64,000 bases of DNA from positions 186,001-250,000 of the forward strand of contig JBDWAL010000029.1 of the NCBI GenBank assembly GCA_039978895.1. The letters are read 5' to 3'. Shown one piece after another: positions 52,544-61,751 of the stretch; position 1 is the stretch's first letter; each line of letters begins with the position of its first letter. The position numbers were made by a program, and so were the translations under genes. Below the pieces are notes generated by a model. That model was not told where the DNA came from. It was given only the letters and a program-made list of their open reading frames with translations, and did no database searches. This stretch comes from Aliishimia sp039978895. GTDB lineage: Bacteria > Pseudomonadota > Alphaproteobacteria > Rhodobacterales > Rhodobacteraceae.

Positions 52544-54566
52544 TCATCGTCAGTAGCTCATATTCGGCCACAAGGGCATCATCCTGATTGGTCAGGGTTA
52601 CATGCCAGCGTACTTCGCCGTATTCCTCATTGCGAGGAGTTTTCGCCTTCACCGTTAGACGGACTTTAATACTATCACCAGCTTGGACGGGTTTCATAAA
52701 GCGCAAATTGTCTAAGCCTGTGTTGGCAAGAACCGGGCCTGGGTCAGGCTGCACAAATAACCCGGCTGCAAAACTAAGCAGTAAATACCCATGTGCGACA
52801 CGTCCCGGAAAGAACGGGTTTGCCTTGGCGGCGGCATCGTCCATGTGGGCGTAGAAGGTATCACCGGTGAAATGTGCAAACTGTTCGATGTCATCGAGTG
52901 TGATTGTCCGAGCCGGAGAATTCAAAGTGTCGCCAATGTCGACGTCATGGAAGGTACGTGTGAACGGATGCGGTTTTGAGGTTTCGGTTTTTGCACCCGG
53001 CACCCAATTGCTACCAATATGAGACAGGATTTCAGGGCTGCCCTGAATCGCCGTGCGTTGCATAAAGTGCAAAACCCCACGTATTCCGCCCTGTTCTTCG
53101 CCGCCGCCGGCACGCCCCGGTCCGCCATGAATCATATGTGGAAGGGGTGCGCCATGTCCTGTGGCCTCTGCCATGGAATCGCGGTTGTTGAAGTACAACC
53201 GCCCGTGAAACGCGCCGGATCCCAAAGCAACTTGCCGCGCGACTTCTGGATCATGGGTGATAACAGATGCCACCAAGCTACCTTGGCCTTTGTTCGTCAG
53301 CTCAATTGCATGTGGCAAGTCGCGGTAGCCCATGACTGTTGAGGCAGGTCCGAAGGCTTCAGTGTCATGCACCCTTTCGGATTCGTCTGGATTGGCGCAA
53401 TGAAACAGCATCGGTGGCAGGAATGCCCCTGGGTTGTCGGCAAGTTCGAAATCGTTGGGGTTGCCGAACACGCGTTCGGATTCTGTGGCTAACAACCTGC
53501 ATTTTTCCAACACGTCTCGTTTTTGAGAGCTTGATACGAGAGCGCCCATCTGCGTTGTTGCAGCTCGGGGGTCGCCAATTTTGACCTTGGACAAGTTTTT
53601 GCCGAGCTTGGTCAGAACCGCATCGACTTGCGCATCTGGTACAATGATGCGTCTGATCGCTGTGCATTTTTGACCGGCTTTGGCGGTCATCTCACGCTGA
53701 ATTTCTTGCAAAAACAGATCGAATTCGGGCGTTCCGGGCACGGCATCCGGGCCAAGTATTGATGCGTTCAAACTGTCTTGTTCTGCTGTAAACCGCACCG
53801 AGTTTTCAAGAATATTCGGATTTGAGCGCAGCTTAAGTGCTGTATTTGCAGAGCCTGTGAAGGTTACGACATCCTGAGAACCGACATGATCCAACATATT
53901 ACCAATGCCGCCGGCGACCAATTGCAAAGCCCCTGCAGGCAGCAGACCACTTTCAAGAATAATCCGAACGCAAGCTTCCGTCACATAGCACGTTGCGGTT
54001 GCTGGTTTGACGATCGCAGGCACCCCGGCAAGCCATGTCGGTGCCAGCTTTTCAAGCATACCCCAGACCGGAAAGTTGAACGCATTGATATGAACCGCGA
54101 CGCCTTGCAAAGGCGTGCAGATATGACGCCCATGAAACTGGCCATCACGGCCAAGTTGCTCGGACGGACCGTCAAGATAGACATGGCCATCTGGCATCTC
54201 GCGCCGACCCTTGCTTGCAAAAACCTGCAAGGTGCCGATGCCGCCGTCGATATCAATTTTATGATCGCTCAACGTCGCGCCGGTCTCATAGCTCAGATCG
54301 TATAGCGTTTGGCGGTGCTCCCGTAGGTGCAAGGCAACTGCTTTTAGCATTCGGGCGCGGTCGTGGAACGTCATTTTGCGGAGTGCAGGACCGCCAACTT
54401 GGTTGGCCCAATCCAACATGTCGGTGAATGGTAGCGTGTCGTTTCCTGCTTGGGCAAATGGTTGTCCGGTGATCGCACTTTCGATCATGCGCGCTCCGGG
54501 CCCGGGCGCGAACCAACGGCCTGTTGCGTAGCTTTCGACGGCCCGAAGAGCGCTATCTGATGGCAT
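52533..54566 (-). CDS. paaZ: PaaZ oxepin-CoA hydrolase / dehydrosuberyl-CoA semialdehyde dehydrogenase
   Basis: 677 residues: N-terminal aldehyde dehydrogenase domain (1-~515; GQKCTAIRR holds the catalytic Cys) and C-terminal MaoC hydratase domain (~535-677; FAHFTGDTFYAHMDD, then FFPGRVAHGYLL). Opens the oxepin ring and oxidises the aldehyde in the phenylacetyl-CoA pathway. Both activities appear intact. Confidence 0.95.
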   Translation of the reverse strand: MPSDSALRAVESYATGRWFAPGPGARMIESAITGQPFAQAGNDTLPFTDMLDWANQVGGPALRKMTFHDRARMLKAVALHLREHRQTLYDLSYETGATLSDHKIDIDGGIGTLQVFASKGRREMPDGHVYLDGPSEQLGRDGQFHGRHICTPLQGVAVHINAFNFPVWGMLEKLAPTWLAGVPAIVKPATATCYVTEACVRIILESGLLPAGALQLVAGGIGNMLDHVGSQDVVTFTGSANTALKLRSNPNILENSVRFTAEQDSLNASILGPDAVPGTPEFDLFLQEIQREMTAKAGQKCTAIRRIIVPDAQVDAVLTKLGKNLSKVKIGDPRAATTQMGALVSSSQKRDVLEKCRLLATESERVFGNPNDFELADNPGAFLPPMLFHCANPDESERVHDTEAFGPASTVMGYRDLPHAIELTNKGQGSLVASVITHDPEVARQVALGSGAFHGRLYFNNRDSMAEATGHGAPLPHMIHGGPGRAGGGEEQGGIRGVLHFMQRTAIQGSPEILSHIGSNWVPGAKTETSKPHPFTRTFHDVDIGDTLNSPARTITLDDIEQFAHFTGDTFYAHMDDAAAKANPFFPGRVAHGYLLLSFAAGLFVQPDPGPVLANTGLDNLRFMKPVQAGDSIKVRLTVKAKTPRNEEYGEVRWHVTLTNQDDALVAEYELLTMNAF

Positions 54567-54596
54567 GAAAAACCCCTGTCTGTCTCGCAGCGTTTA

Positions 54597-55664
54597 TTAG
54601 TGCTGGTCGTAATCCAAAATGAGCGTGTCGCTGAGCGCGTAACACTGGCACGTCAGCACGAAACCAGCACGGACTTCATAATCTTCCAACGCGTGATTGG
54701 TGATCATTTCGGCTTCGCCCTTGATGACTTTCGCTTTGCAAGTCGAACAGACCCCAGCCTTGCAGGCAAAGGGCGCGTCCAAACTGTTACTCAACGCACC
54801 TTCAAGAACCGATTGATCTTTGGGCAGTGTGAATTGATGCGCAGTGCCATCAATGATCACAGTTGCATCTGTCCCCTTTGCACCCTTCGCGGCTTCTGCG
54901 CGTTTGGCTTTAGCAAGGCGACCTTGTTGGGACGCGCCAAAGAGTTCAAATTTAATTTGCTCTTTGGACAACCCGTGATCCTTCAAAGCGCCTGCGATTG
55001 CGAGCATCATGGGTTCAGGTCCACATATGAAAGCGGTGTCCACGCTTTTCACATCTATCCAATGTTGGAAGAACGCAGCACATTTGTCGCCATCGACCCG
55101 ACCAGAGAACAACTCGATATCTTGATCACCGGATTCCAGAACATGCAGGATCGTCAGGCGTTCCATGTATCGGTTCTTGAGGTCTTCAAGCTCTTCGCGG
55201 AACATGATCGTGTTTGGGGCCCGGTTGGCATAAACGAGCGTAAAACGGCTGTCGGGTTCACGCATAAGCACAGTTTTTAAGATCGACAAAACCGGCGTAA
55301 TGCCTGAGCCGCCCGCAAACCCGAGATAGCTTTTGCCCTTGTTGGGCTCAATATCCGTGAAGAAGGTGCCCATGGGTGGCATTGCATCAAGCGTATCGCC
55401 GGGTTTCAAATCTTCATTGGCGAAGGTTGAGAACGCGCCGCCATCAACGCGCTTGATGCCCACTTGCAGGACACCATCGTCCAATCCCGCACAGATGGAA
55501 TAGTTGCGGCGGATTTCGGTGCCGTCAAAGTCGCGTTTAAACGTCAGATACTGGCCTTGTTTAAACGCGAACATGTCGGCGTTCTTGGCTTTCAATGTGA
55601 CGATAACCGCATCGCGGATCGTCTTGCGCACGTCAGTGACGGTCAGGGGATAGAATTGAGACAT
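54597..55664 (-). CDS. paaE: Phenylacetyl-CoA epoxidase reductase subunit PaaE
   Basis: 355 residues. FAD-binding (RRNYSICAG), NAD(P)-binding (GFAGGSGITPVLSILK) and C-terminal plant-type 2Fe-2S ferredoxin domain with CKAGVCSTCKAKV and a later Cys. Transfers electrons from NADPH to the di-iron PaaA. Confidence 0.95.
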   Translation of the reverse strand: MSQFYPLTVTDVRKTIRDAVIVTLKAKNADMFAFKQGQYLTFKRDFDGTEIRRNYSICAGLDDGVLQVGIKRVDGGAFSTFANEDLKPGDTLDAMPPMGTFFTDIEPNKGKSYLGFAGGSGITPVLSILKTVLMREPDSRFTLVYANRAPNTIMFREELEDLKNRYMERLTILHVLESGDQDIELFSGRVDGDKCAAFFQHWIDVKSVDTAFICGPEPMMLAIAGALKDHGLSKEQIKFELFGASQQGRLAKAKRAEAAKGAKGTDATVIIDGTAHQFTLPKDQSVLEGALSNSLDAPFACKAGVCSTCKAKVIKGEAEMITNHALEDYEVRAGFVLTCQCYALSDTLILDYDQH

Positions 55665-55667
55665 TGA

Positions 55668-56138
55668 TCAGATACACTTAAAGTAATCGAAGGGTTCCAG
55701 ACAGTCCGTGCAACGCCATTGAGCCTTGCACGGAGTGGAGCCAAACTGGCTGATTTTTTCGACAGCGCTGGAACCGCAAAGTGGACATTTGGAGGGGCCA
55801 CCTGCGGGGCGAGGTGGTGCAATGCCATAAGCTTCGAGTTTGACCTTGCCGCTTTCGGACAACCAATCTGTGGTCCAAGGCGGTGATATTTGGCGTTTTA
55901 GAGCCACTTTTTCGATGCCATGGCTTTTTAGGGCAGTCTCAATGTCCATGTTGATCACCGCGGTCGCGGGACATCCGGAATAGGTCGGGGTCACGGTGAC
56001 TTGCAGCATATCATCAAGCCATTGCACGTCACGGATTACCCCAAGGTCGACCAGAGAGATCGCCGGTATTTCAGGGTCAGGTACCTGATCCAACCAGTGC
56101 ATTATCTGGCAGACATCAGGTTTGGCCATCGTCACCAT
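55668..56138 (-). CDS. paaD: Phenylacetyl-CoA epoxidase subunit PaaD
   Basis: 156 residues from ATG 56138, preceded by a G-rich site and overlapping paaC by seven bases. N-terminal MIP18/DUF59 domain (DPEIPAISLVDLGVIRDV, PTYSGCPATAVI), C-terminal zinc-type cysteines (CPLCGSSAVEKIS, CTDCLEPFDYFKC). Thought to help assemble the iron centre of PaaA or the PaaE cluster. Confidence 0.92.
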   Translation of the reverse strand: MVTMAKPDVCQIMHWLDQVPDPEIPAISLVDLGVIRDVQWLDDMLQVTVTPTYSGCPATAVINMDIETALKSHGIEKVALKRQISPPWTTDWLSESGKVKLEAYGIAPPRPAGGPSKCPLCGSSAVEKISQFGSTPCKAQWRCTDCLEPFDYFKCI

Positions 56139-56881
56139 GACGCCCCCGGATAGCAACGTTGCAAGGTTTGCATCGTCGCAAGCATGTGGCCGAGATGTTC
56201 GCTATGCTGAGCGCCAGTGCGCCCGCCTTTGTGCGTGAAGCTACTGTCAGGAATTGTCAGGGTGGCTTCGGTCATAACTTGCGCCAACACTTTATCAAAG
56301 GCATCTCGTAAGCTCGCATTATCTGGCGCAATACCAGGCAGAGCTGCGTCAACCGTGTCCGTCAAAAACATCTCGCCTACGTAAGGCCAAAGGCGATCTA
56401 ACGCAGACTGCATCCGCGTTTGGCTTACTTCAGTACCGTCGCCAAGCGCAATTACAACATCTTGAGATCGCTCTAGATGGTAGGTGACTTCTTTTAGCGA
56501 CTTGTCCGCAATCGCAGAGATTTGGTCGTCATCTGCCTGTGTCAGGGCCTGTAAGTAGAGCTTATGCCAAACGTCAAATAAGAATTGGCGCATCATAGTC
56601 ACTGCAAAATCGCGGTTTGGTTGTTCGACCAGAAGCAGGTTTCGAAACTCCCAAGCGTCCCTGAGGAATGCCAAGTCGTCTGCACTGCGCCCTTGATCTT
56701 CAATCTCAGCCGCGAGACCAAGCCAAAGCTGGGTTTGCCCGATCAAATCGAGCGATACATTTGCCAGCGCAATATCTTCTTCAAGCACAGGCGCCACCCC
56801 GCACCACTCGGATACACGATGTCCTAACACCAATGCGTTGTCGCCAAGGCGTAACAAGAATTCGACCTTCGCATCCATCAC
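56132..56881 (-). CDS. paaC: Phenylacetyl-CoA epoxidase subunit PaaC
   Basis: 249 residues, ferritin-like structural subunit of the PaaABC oxygenase. Motifs: LLRLGDNALVLGHRVSEWCG, NVSLDLIGQTQLWLGLA, GKTQARHxEH-like GRTGAQHSEHLGHMLA. Lacks a complete di-iron set, as expected of the non-catalytic subunit. Overlaps paaB by four bases. Confidence 0.95.
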   Translation of the reverse strand: MMDAKVEFLLRLGDNALVLGHRVSEWCGVAPVLEEDIALANVSLDLIGQTQLWLGLAAEIEDQGRSADDLAFLRDAWEFRNLLLVEQPNRDFAVTMMRQFLFDVWHKLYLQALTQADDDQISAIADKSLKEVTYHLERSQDVVIALGDGTEVSQTRMQSALDRLWPYVGEMFLTDTVDAALPGIAPDNASLRDAFDKVLAQVMTEATLTIPDSSFTHKGGRTGAQHSEHLGHMLATMQTLQRCYPGASW

Positions 56882-57162
56882 ATGTTGCCTATTTCTTCAG
56901 GGATATCGAAGAAGGTTGGGTGTCGATACACCTTGCTATCCGCAGGGTCATACAGCGCTTCTTTATTAGATGGATCAGCCGCGGTGATCTGCGTGCTTTC
57001 CACGACCCAAATGCTCAACCCTTCCTTGCGCCGAGTATAAACGTCGCGCGCGTTTTTGATCGCCATTTCAGCGTCTGTGGCATGTAACGATCCAACATGT
57101 CGATGCGACATACCATGTTGACCACGGATGAAGACTTCCCAGAGGGGCCATTCACTAGACAT
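56878..57162 (-). CDS. paaB: Phenylacetyl-CoA epoxidase subunit PaaB
   Basis: 94 residues, small structural subunit. LWEVFIRGQHGMSHRHVGSLHA and the ENARDVYTRRKEGLSIWVV-like block are typical. Between paaA and paaC in normal order. Confidence 0.94.
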   Translation of the reverse strand: MSSEWPLWEVFIRGQHGMSHRHVGSLHATDAEMAIKNARDVYTRRKEGLSIWVVESTQITAADPSNKEALYDPADSKVYRHPTFFDIPEEIGNM

Positions 57163-57165
57163 GAT

Positions 57166-58143
57166 TTACTCCGCCGCCATTTTTCGAGCACGTTTCTTTT
57201 CTGCGTGCGCAAGCATCCCATCACGGACCCAAGCCCCGTCGTCCCATGCCTTATTACGCGCTTCCAAGCGCTCAACAGAGCAAGGACCATTGCCGTTCAA
57301 GACATCAAAGAACTCGTTCCAATCGGGTTCAGAAAAGTCATACCCGCCTTTGTCTTCGTTCCATTTGAGATGCTCATCTGGTACGGTCAAACCTAGGTAC
57401 TCTGCTTGGGGTGCAGTCTGGTCGACAAACTTCTGGCGTAACTCATCATTTGAGTTCATCTTGATCCGCCACGCCATGGATTGCGAAGAATGCACAGAGT
57501 TTTCATCAGAAGGACCAAACATCATCAGGGACGGGAACCAGAGGCGATTCAGAGCATCTTGCGCCATTTGCTTTTGGGCCTCAGTGCCGCTTGCCATCTT
57601 CATCATGATGTCGAAGCCTTGGCGTTGATGGAATGATTCCTCTTTGCAAATACGGACCATTGCGCGGGAATAAGGACCAAACGACGTCCGCTGGAGAGGC
57701 ACTTGATTCATAATTGCAGCGCCATCGACCAGCCAGCCAACCGCTCCCATATCAGCCCATGTCAGGGTCGGATAACTGAAGATCGAAGAGAACTTCATGC
57801 GCCCATCGAGCAATTGCCGGGTCAGGTCATCGCGCGTCACACCCAAGGTTTCGGCGGCGCAATATAGGTACAAGCCGTGGCCAGCTTCATCCTGCACCTT
57901 GGCAAGGAGGATGGCCTTACGCTCCAATGTGGGCGCTCGCGTGATCCAGTTGCCTTCCGGCAGCTGACCCACAATTTCGGAATGCGCGTGTTGCCCGATC
58001 TGACGGATCAAAGTTTTGCGATATCCGGCAGGCATCCAATCCTTTGGCTCGATCTTTTCGCCTGCATCAATACGCGCTTGAAACGCCGCGAGCTTTTCGG
58101 GATCGTCGTTACTCGCTTCAGATTTGACCATCTGTGCATACAT
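57166..58143 (-). CDS. paaA: Phenylacetyl-CoA epoxidase catalytic subunit PaaA
   Basis: 325 residues. Di-iron oxygenase subunit with EAxH pairs (KVQDEAGHGLYLY, CKEESFHQRQGFDI). Forms 1,2-epoxyphenylacetyl-CoA from phenylacetyl-CoA. Three bases after it lies paaB; the thiolase gene precedes it on the minus strand. Confidence 0.96.
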   Translation of the reverse strand: MYAQMVKSEASNDDPEKLAAFQARIDAGEKIEPKDWMPAGYRKTLIRQIGQHAHSEIVGQLPEGNWITRAPTLERKAILLAKVQDEAGHGLYLYCAAETLGVTRDDLTRQLLDGRMKFSSIFSYPTLTWADMGAVGWLVDGAAIMNQVPLQRTSFGPYSRAMVRICKEESFHQRQGFDIMMKMASGTEAQKQMAQDALNRLWFPSLMMFGPSDENSVHSSQSMAWRIKMNSNDELRQKFVDQTAPQAEYLGLTVPDEHLKWNEDKGGYDFSEPDWNEFFDVLNGNGPCSVERLEARNKAWDDGAWVRDGMLAHAEKKRARKMAAE

Positions 58144-58146
58144 CGT

Positions 58147-59349
58147 TCAGACCCTTTCCAAAATAAGTGCAACACCTTGCCCAACACCGACGCACATCGT
58201 GCAAAGGGCGTAACGTCCGCCTGTGCGTTGCAATTGATAAGCTGCTGTCATCACAAGTCGTGCGCCAGACATCCCAAGAGGATGCCCAATTGCAATCGCC
58301 CCACCTTGCGGGTTGACGCGCGGATCATCGTCGGCAACGCCCAAGTCGCGTAATGTCGCGAGGCCCTGCGCGGCGAAAGCTTCATTGAGTTCGATCACGT
58401 CCATTTGGTCGATAGTCAGACCCGCCAGATCCAGAACCTTGCGACAGGCGGGAACTGGACCAATCCCCATAACGCGCGGCGGCACACCTGCGGCCTTCAT
58501 CGCGACAACCCGCGCCATTGGGGTCAAACCATTCTTTGCAGCGGCACTTTCTGAAGCAAGCAACAAGGCAGCAGCGCCGTCATTGACGCCAGATGCGTTG
58601 CCCGCCGTGACTGTCAAATCTGGGCCGTTGATTGGCCGCAGCTTCGCGAGTTGTTCTACGCCGGTGCTGGGACGTGGATGTTCGTCTTGGGCCACAATAA
58701 GCGGATCGCCTTTGCGCTGTGGGATTGTGACAGATGTAATTTCTTGAGCGAAGGCGTCGGCTTCGTGTGCAGCGGCCCAACGTGCTTGGCTGCGCGCTGC
58801 AAAAGCGTCTTGGTCTGCGCGGTTGATGCCCCAATCGGCTGCGACGTTATCCGCTGTTTCGGGCATAGAATCGATGCCAAATTCGCTTTTCATTTTTGGA
58901 TTCACAAAACGCCAACCGATGGTCGTATCATAGACTGTGTTGGCGCGTGAGAATGCAGCATCTGCCTTTGGCATGACAAATGGCGCACGCGACATGCTTT
59001 CAACGCCGCCTGCTATCACCAAATTAAGGTCGCCCGATTTGATGCCACGCGCTGCAAGCCCAACCGCGTCCATGCCGGATGCACATAGGCGATTGATGGT
59101 CGCGCCGGGAACGTCTTCTGGCAATCCAGCCAGCAACGCCGCCATGCGAGCGACATTTCGATTGTCTTCACCTGCTTGATTGGCGCAACCGAAGATCACA
59201 TCGTCAACGCTGGCCCAATCCACGCTGGGATTTCGTTCGATCAGGGCCTTGATCGGAAGCGAAGCGAGATCATCTGCTCGAACAGAAGACAAACCTCCGC
59301 CGTAGCGACCAATAGGTGTCCGTTGGGCGTCGCAGATAAATGCAGTCAT
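58147..59349 (-). CDS. pcaF: 3-oxoadipyl-CoA thiolase
   Basis: 400 residues. Thiolase with Cys89 (INRLCASGMDAV), the GHPLG His and the CTMCVGVGQG Cys near the C terminus. Cleaves 3-oxoadipyl-CoA and dehydrosuberyl-CoA (also called PaaJ). First gene of the operon; AGGAGGACTTT precedes the ATG. Confidence 0.93.
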   Translation of the reverse strand: MTAFICDAQRTPIGRYGGGLSSVRADDLASLPIKALIERNPSVDWASVDDVIFGCANQAGEDNRNVARMAALLAGLPEDVPGATINRLCASGMDAVGLAARGIKSGDLNLVIAGGVESMSRAPFVMPKADAAFSRANTVYDTTIGWRFVNPKMKSEFGIDSMPETADNVAADWGINRADQDAFAARSQARWAAAHEADAFAQEITSVTIPQRKGDPLIVAQDEHPRPSTGVEQLAKLRPINGPDLTVTAGNASGVNDGAAALLLASESAAAKNGLTPMARVVAMKAAGVPPRVMGIGPVPACRKVLDLAGLTIDQMDVIELNEAFAAQGLATLRDLGVADDDPRVNPQGGAIAIGHPLGMSGARLVMTAAYQLQRTGGRYALCTMCVGVGQGVALILERV

Positions 59350-60089
59350 AAAGTCCTCCTGTTCGCGATGTCACCGTAACTGGAAGCTCGATTCGATGCA
59401 AGGAAATGTTACTGTATCCTGATTTTTGGTCATTTTGTGTAACGTATCGGAATTAAAGACGGACGGTTTGTGCTAACCTCAAAGACAAATCAACCAAACA
59501 ATCGTGCTATCACTCGGTTGGAAATCTGTGGCTTCAAGAGAACCTGACGGTCTTCGGGGAGTTCCATTCTCGATATGATCGTAACTGATTTGGAATGCAG
59601 GGCCCCAAACGGCTAGGAAAGATGGCCGCTAAAACCAGAATTGGTAAACTTCGCTGTAACGTATCTAGTGTTGTCCATCTGACATCTTATTTTGCTACCA
59701 CGTCCACTCGAAGCGCGTTGAATTTGAGACATCCAAAGGTCGTTTCGTCAAGAAAGATGCGGCAATATTCCTTAACCAGCACATCGCCCATGTAGTCCTT
59801 TTGGACAACTTGCAATTGTCGTGCAGTTTTTGTCACATTGGAAGATTGGGTCGCAAGTCTTGGGTGTAGATTTCGAACATGATGGAAACAATTGCTGGAT
59901 TCATTGACTTAAACCACGCAACATAAAGCAGAACTCGCTGCCAGGATAGGAATCTAAAGAAAGGCAAGCTGGCTAATGCAACACGCGGTTTGACAATTTC
60001 GAAGGACTGCACGGGCTTTACGCATGGCCGTCAACATTCGAAGTCAACAGTAAGATTGCTAGGGACGTTCGCACAAATGGGAGGAAAGA
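59350..60089. promoter_or_regulatory. Long divergent gap between the paa operon and the PQQ-dehydrogenase genes
   Basis: 740 bases, unusually long for this window. Holds the paa promoter (AT-rich 59400-59460) and presumably the promoter of the dehydrogenase operon; GGGAGGAAAG precedes ATG 60090. The 11-mer TGTAACGTATC occurs twice (59438-59448 and 59655-59665), with TGTTACTGT nearby (59407-59415). A 49-residue open frame on the minus strand (59687-59836, GTG start, product starting VTKTARQLQVVQKDY) has a protein-like composition but no ribosome-binding site. Otherwise nothing recognisable. Confidence 0.45.
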
Positions 60090-61751
60090 ATGTTTAAAAA
60101 ACTATTGATAGCGGCTGGGACGATGGCGTGTCTATCCGCTTCATCCGTGGTCGCCCAGTCGATGGCCGATTTGAAAAATGACGGCGCGACGACAGGGGAC
60201 ATCCTGAATTATGGGATGAATTCACACCAGACGCGGCACAGTCCGCTGGACCAAGTCAACAAGGACAATGTCAAGCGTTTGGTTCCAGTTTGGAATTACT
60301 CTTTGAACGACTCGCGCGGACAAGAAACACATCCGCTCCTTCATGATGGCATGATGTACGTCACGACGCATGCCTCCACGATGGCCTTAGACGCTGCAAC
60401 AGGCCGTCAATTGTGGAAAACAGAAGTGGACTACCCGGCCGAAACACCTCGTGTTGCATGCTGTGGTATCGTGAATCGTGGAGTCGCGATATTTGAAGGA
60501 AAGATTTTCCGCACAACTTTGGATGCAAATGTTGTCGCCATGGACGCGAAAACCGGGGAAGAAGTTTGGCGAAGCAAGTCGATTGATTTCCGTAACGGAT
60601 ACTCGATGACAGTTGCACCCTTGATCGCAGATGGTGTTGTCATCGTTGGGGTGTCTGGCGGTGAATATGGCATTCGTGGTTATATTGAAGGCTATGATCC
60701 TAACACCGGCGAGCAATTATGGCGCACCTATACTGTTCCTGCACCGGGCGAAGCGGGTTCTGAAACATGGCCTGATGGTGATCAGTGGGAACGCGGTGGC
60801 GGACCAGCTTGGTTGACCGGAAGCTACGATGCCGATCTCAACATGGTTTATTGGGGCACAGGCAACGCGGCGAGTTGGAATTCCCAACTGCGTTTGGGGG
60901 ACAATCTTTATACGGCTTCCATGCTCGCGCTGAACCCAAAATCTGGCGAAATTCAATGGCACTATCAGTTTACGCCAAACGATGCATTTGATTATGATGG
61001 TACCAACGAACCTGTTTTGACCGAATTGGATGGTCAGAAAGTTCTCATGCAAGCGAACCGCAATGGGTTCTTTTATGTGATCAACCGTGAAACTGGCAAG
61101 CTCATCGCAGCTAACAAGTTTGTTGATCGTGTGAACTGGGCTGATGGAATTGACATAGCGTCTGGCCGTCCGGTTGAATCCGACGTCTCCGAGAAACTAC
61201 GCGCGGGCGAACAAGTTGAGTACTGGCCATCCGCATTAGGGGGCAAAAATTGGTCTCATATGGCGTTTGACGGTGATCGCGGAACAGCTTTCATCAATAC
61301 ATTGAATGCCGGCTTGACCATGAAACAAGTCGAATCGCAGTACCGTGCCGGAACGTTCTATTGGGGCGCGGAATTTGCATTCGCATGGCCAGAAGGCCAC
61401 CGTGGTGAACTGCGTGCAATCGATCCAACCACTGGTGATCTGAAGTGGAAATCTGAAACTGATGTTCCTCGTCTGGCTAGCATCATGTCGACGTCAGGTG
61501 GTCTTGTGTTCACCGGCGCTCAAACGGGTGAATTTGAAGCCTTTGATTCCGACACGGGTGAGAAGCTTTGGCAGTTCCAAACTGGTTCTGGGATCGTTGG
61601 TCAGCCTGTGGCTTGGGAAATGGACGGAAAACAATACGTCACGATCGCGAATGGCGGTGGCGGAGTTTATGTCTTGTTCAGCGGAGACGAACGTCTTGCC
61701 TCAGTACCAGGTGGCGGTAGCATCTGGACCTTTGCTCTGATGGATGAATGA
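60090..61751 (+). CDS. PQQ-dependent alcohol dehydrogenase with lanthanide-type active site
   Basis: 553 residues, exported (signal peptide ending VVAQ). An eight-bladed propeller with repeated W motifs such as TGRQLWK, TGEEVWR and TGEQLWR. The vicinal disulfide Cys124-Cys125 (RVACCG) is present. Metal ligands are Glu192 (GGEYG), Asn259 (GTGNAA), Asp301 and Asp303 (FDYDGTNE). The second Asp, two residues after the catalytic one, marks lanthanide-dependent XoxF/ExaF/PedH enzymes. Oxidises a primary alcohol to aldehyde in the periplasm. Substrate (methanol, ethanol, phenylethanol) cannot be read. Coupled by ATGA to the next gene. Confidence 0.9.
   Translation: MFKKLLIAAGTMACLSASSVVAQSMADLKNDGATTGDILNYGMNSHQTRHSPLDQVNKDNVKRLVPVWNYSLNDSRGQETHPLLHDGMMYVTTHASTMALDAATGRQLWKTEVDYPAETPRVACCGIVNRGVAIFEGKIFRTTLDANVVAMDAKTGEEVWRSKSIDFRNGYSMTVAPLIADGVVIVGVSGGEYGIRGYIEGYDPNTGEQLWRTYTVPAPGEAGSETWPDGDQWERGGGPAWLTGSYDADLNMVYWGTGNAASWNSQLRLGDNLYTASMLALNPKSGEIQWHYQFTPNDAFDYDGTNEPVLTELDGQKVLMQANRNGFFYVINRETGKLIAANKFVDRVNWADGIDIASGRPVESDVSEKLRAGEQVEYWPSALGGKNWSHMAFDGDRGTAFINTLNAGLTMKQVESQYRAGTFYWGAEFAFAWPEGHRGELRAIDPTTGDLKWKSETDVPRLASIMSTSGGLVFTGAQTGEFEAFDSDTGEKLWQFQTGSGIVGQPVAWEMDGKQYVTIANGGGGVYVLFSGDERLASVPGGGSIWTFALMDE

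Noticed and set aside
59595..59795. 66-codon plus-strand frame in the long gap
   Set aside because: No ribosome-binding site and atypical composition; not supported as a gene.
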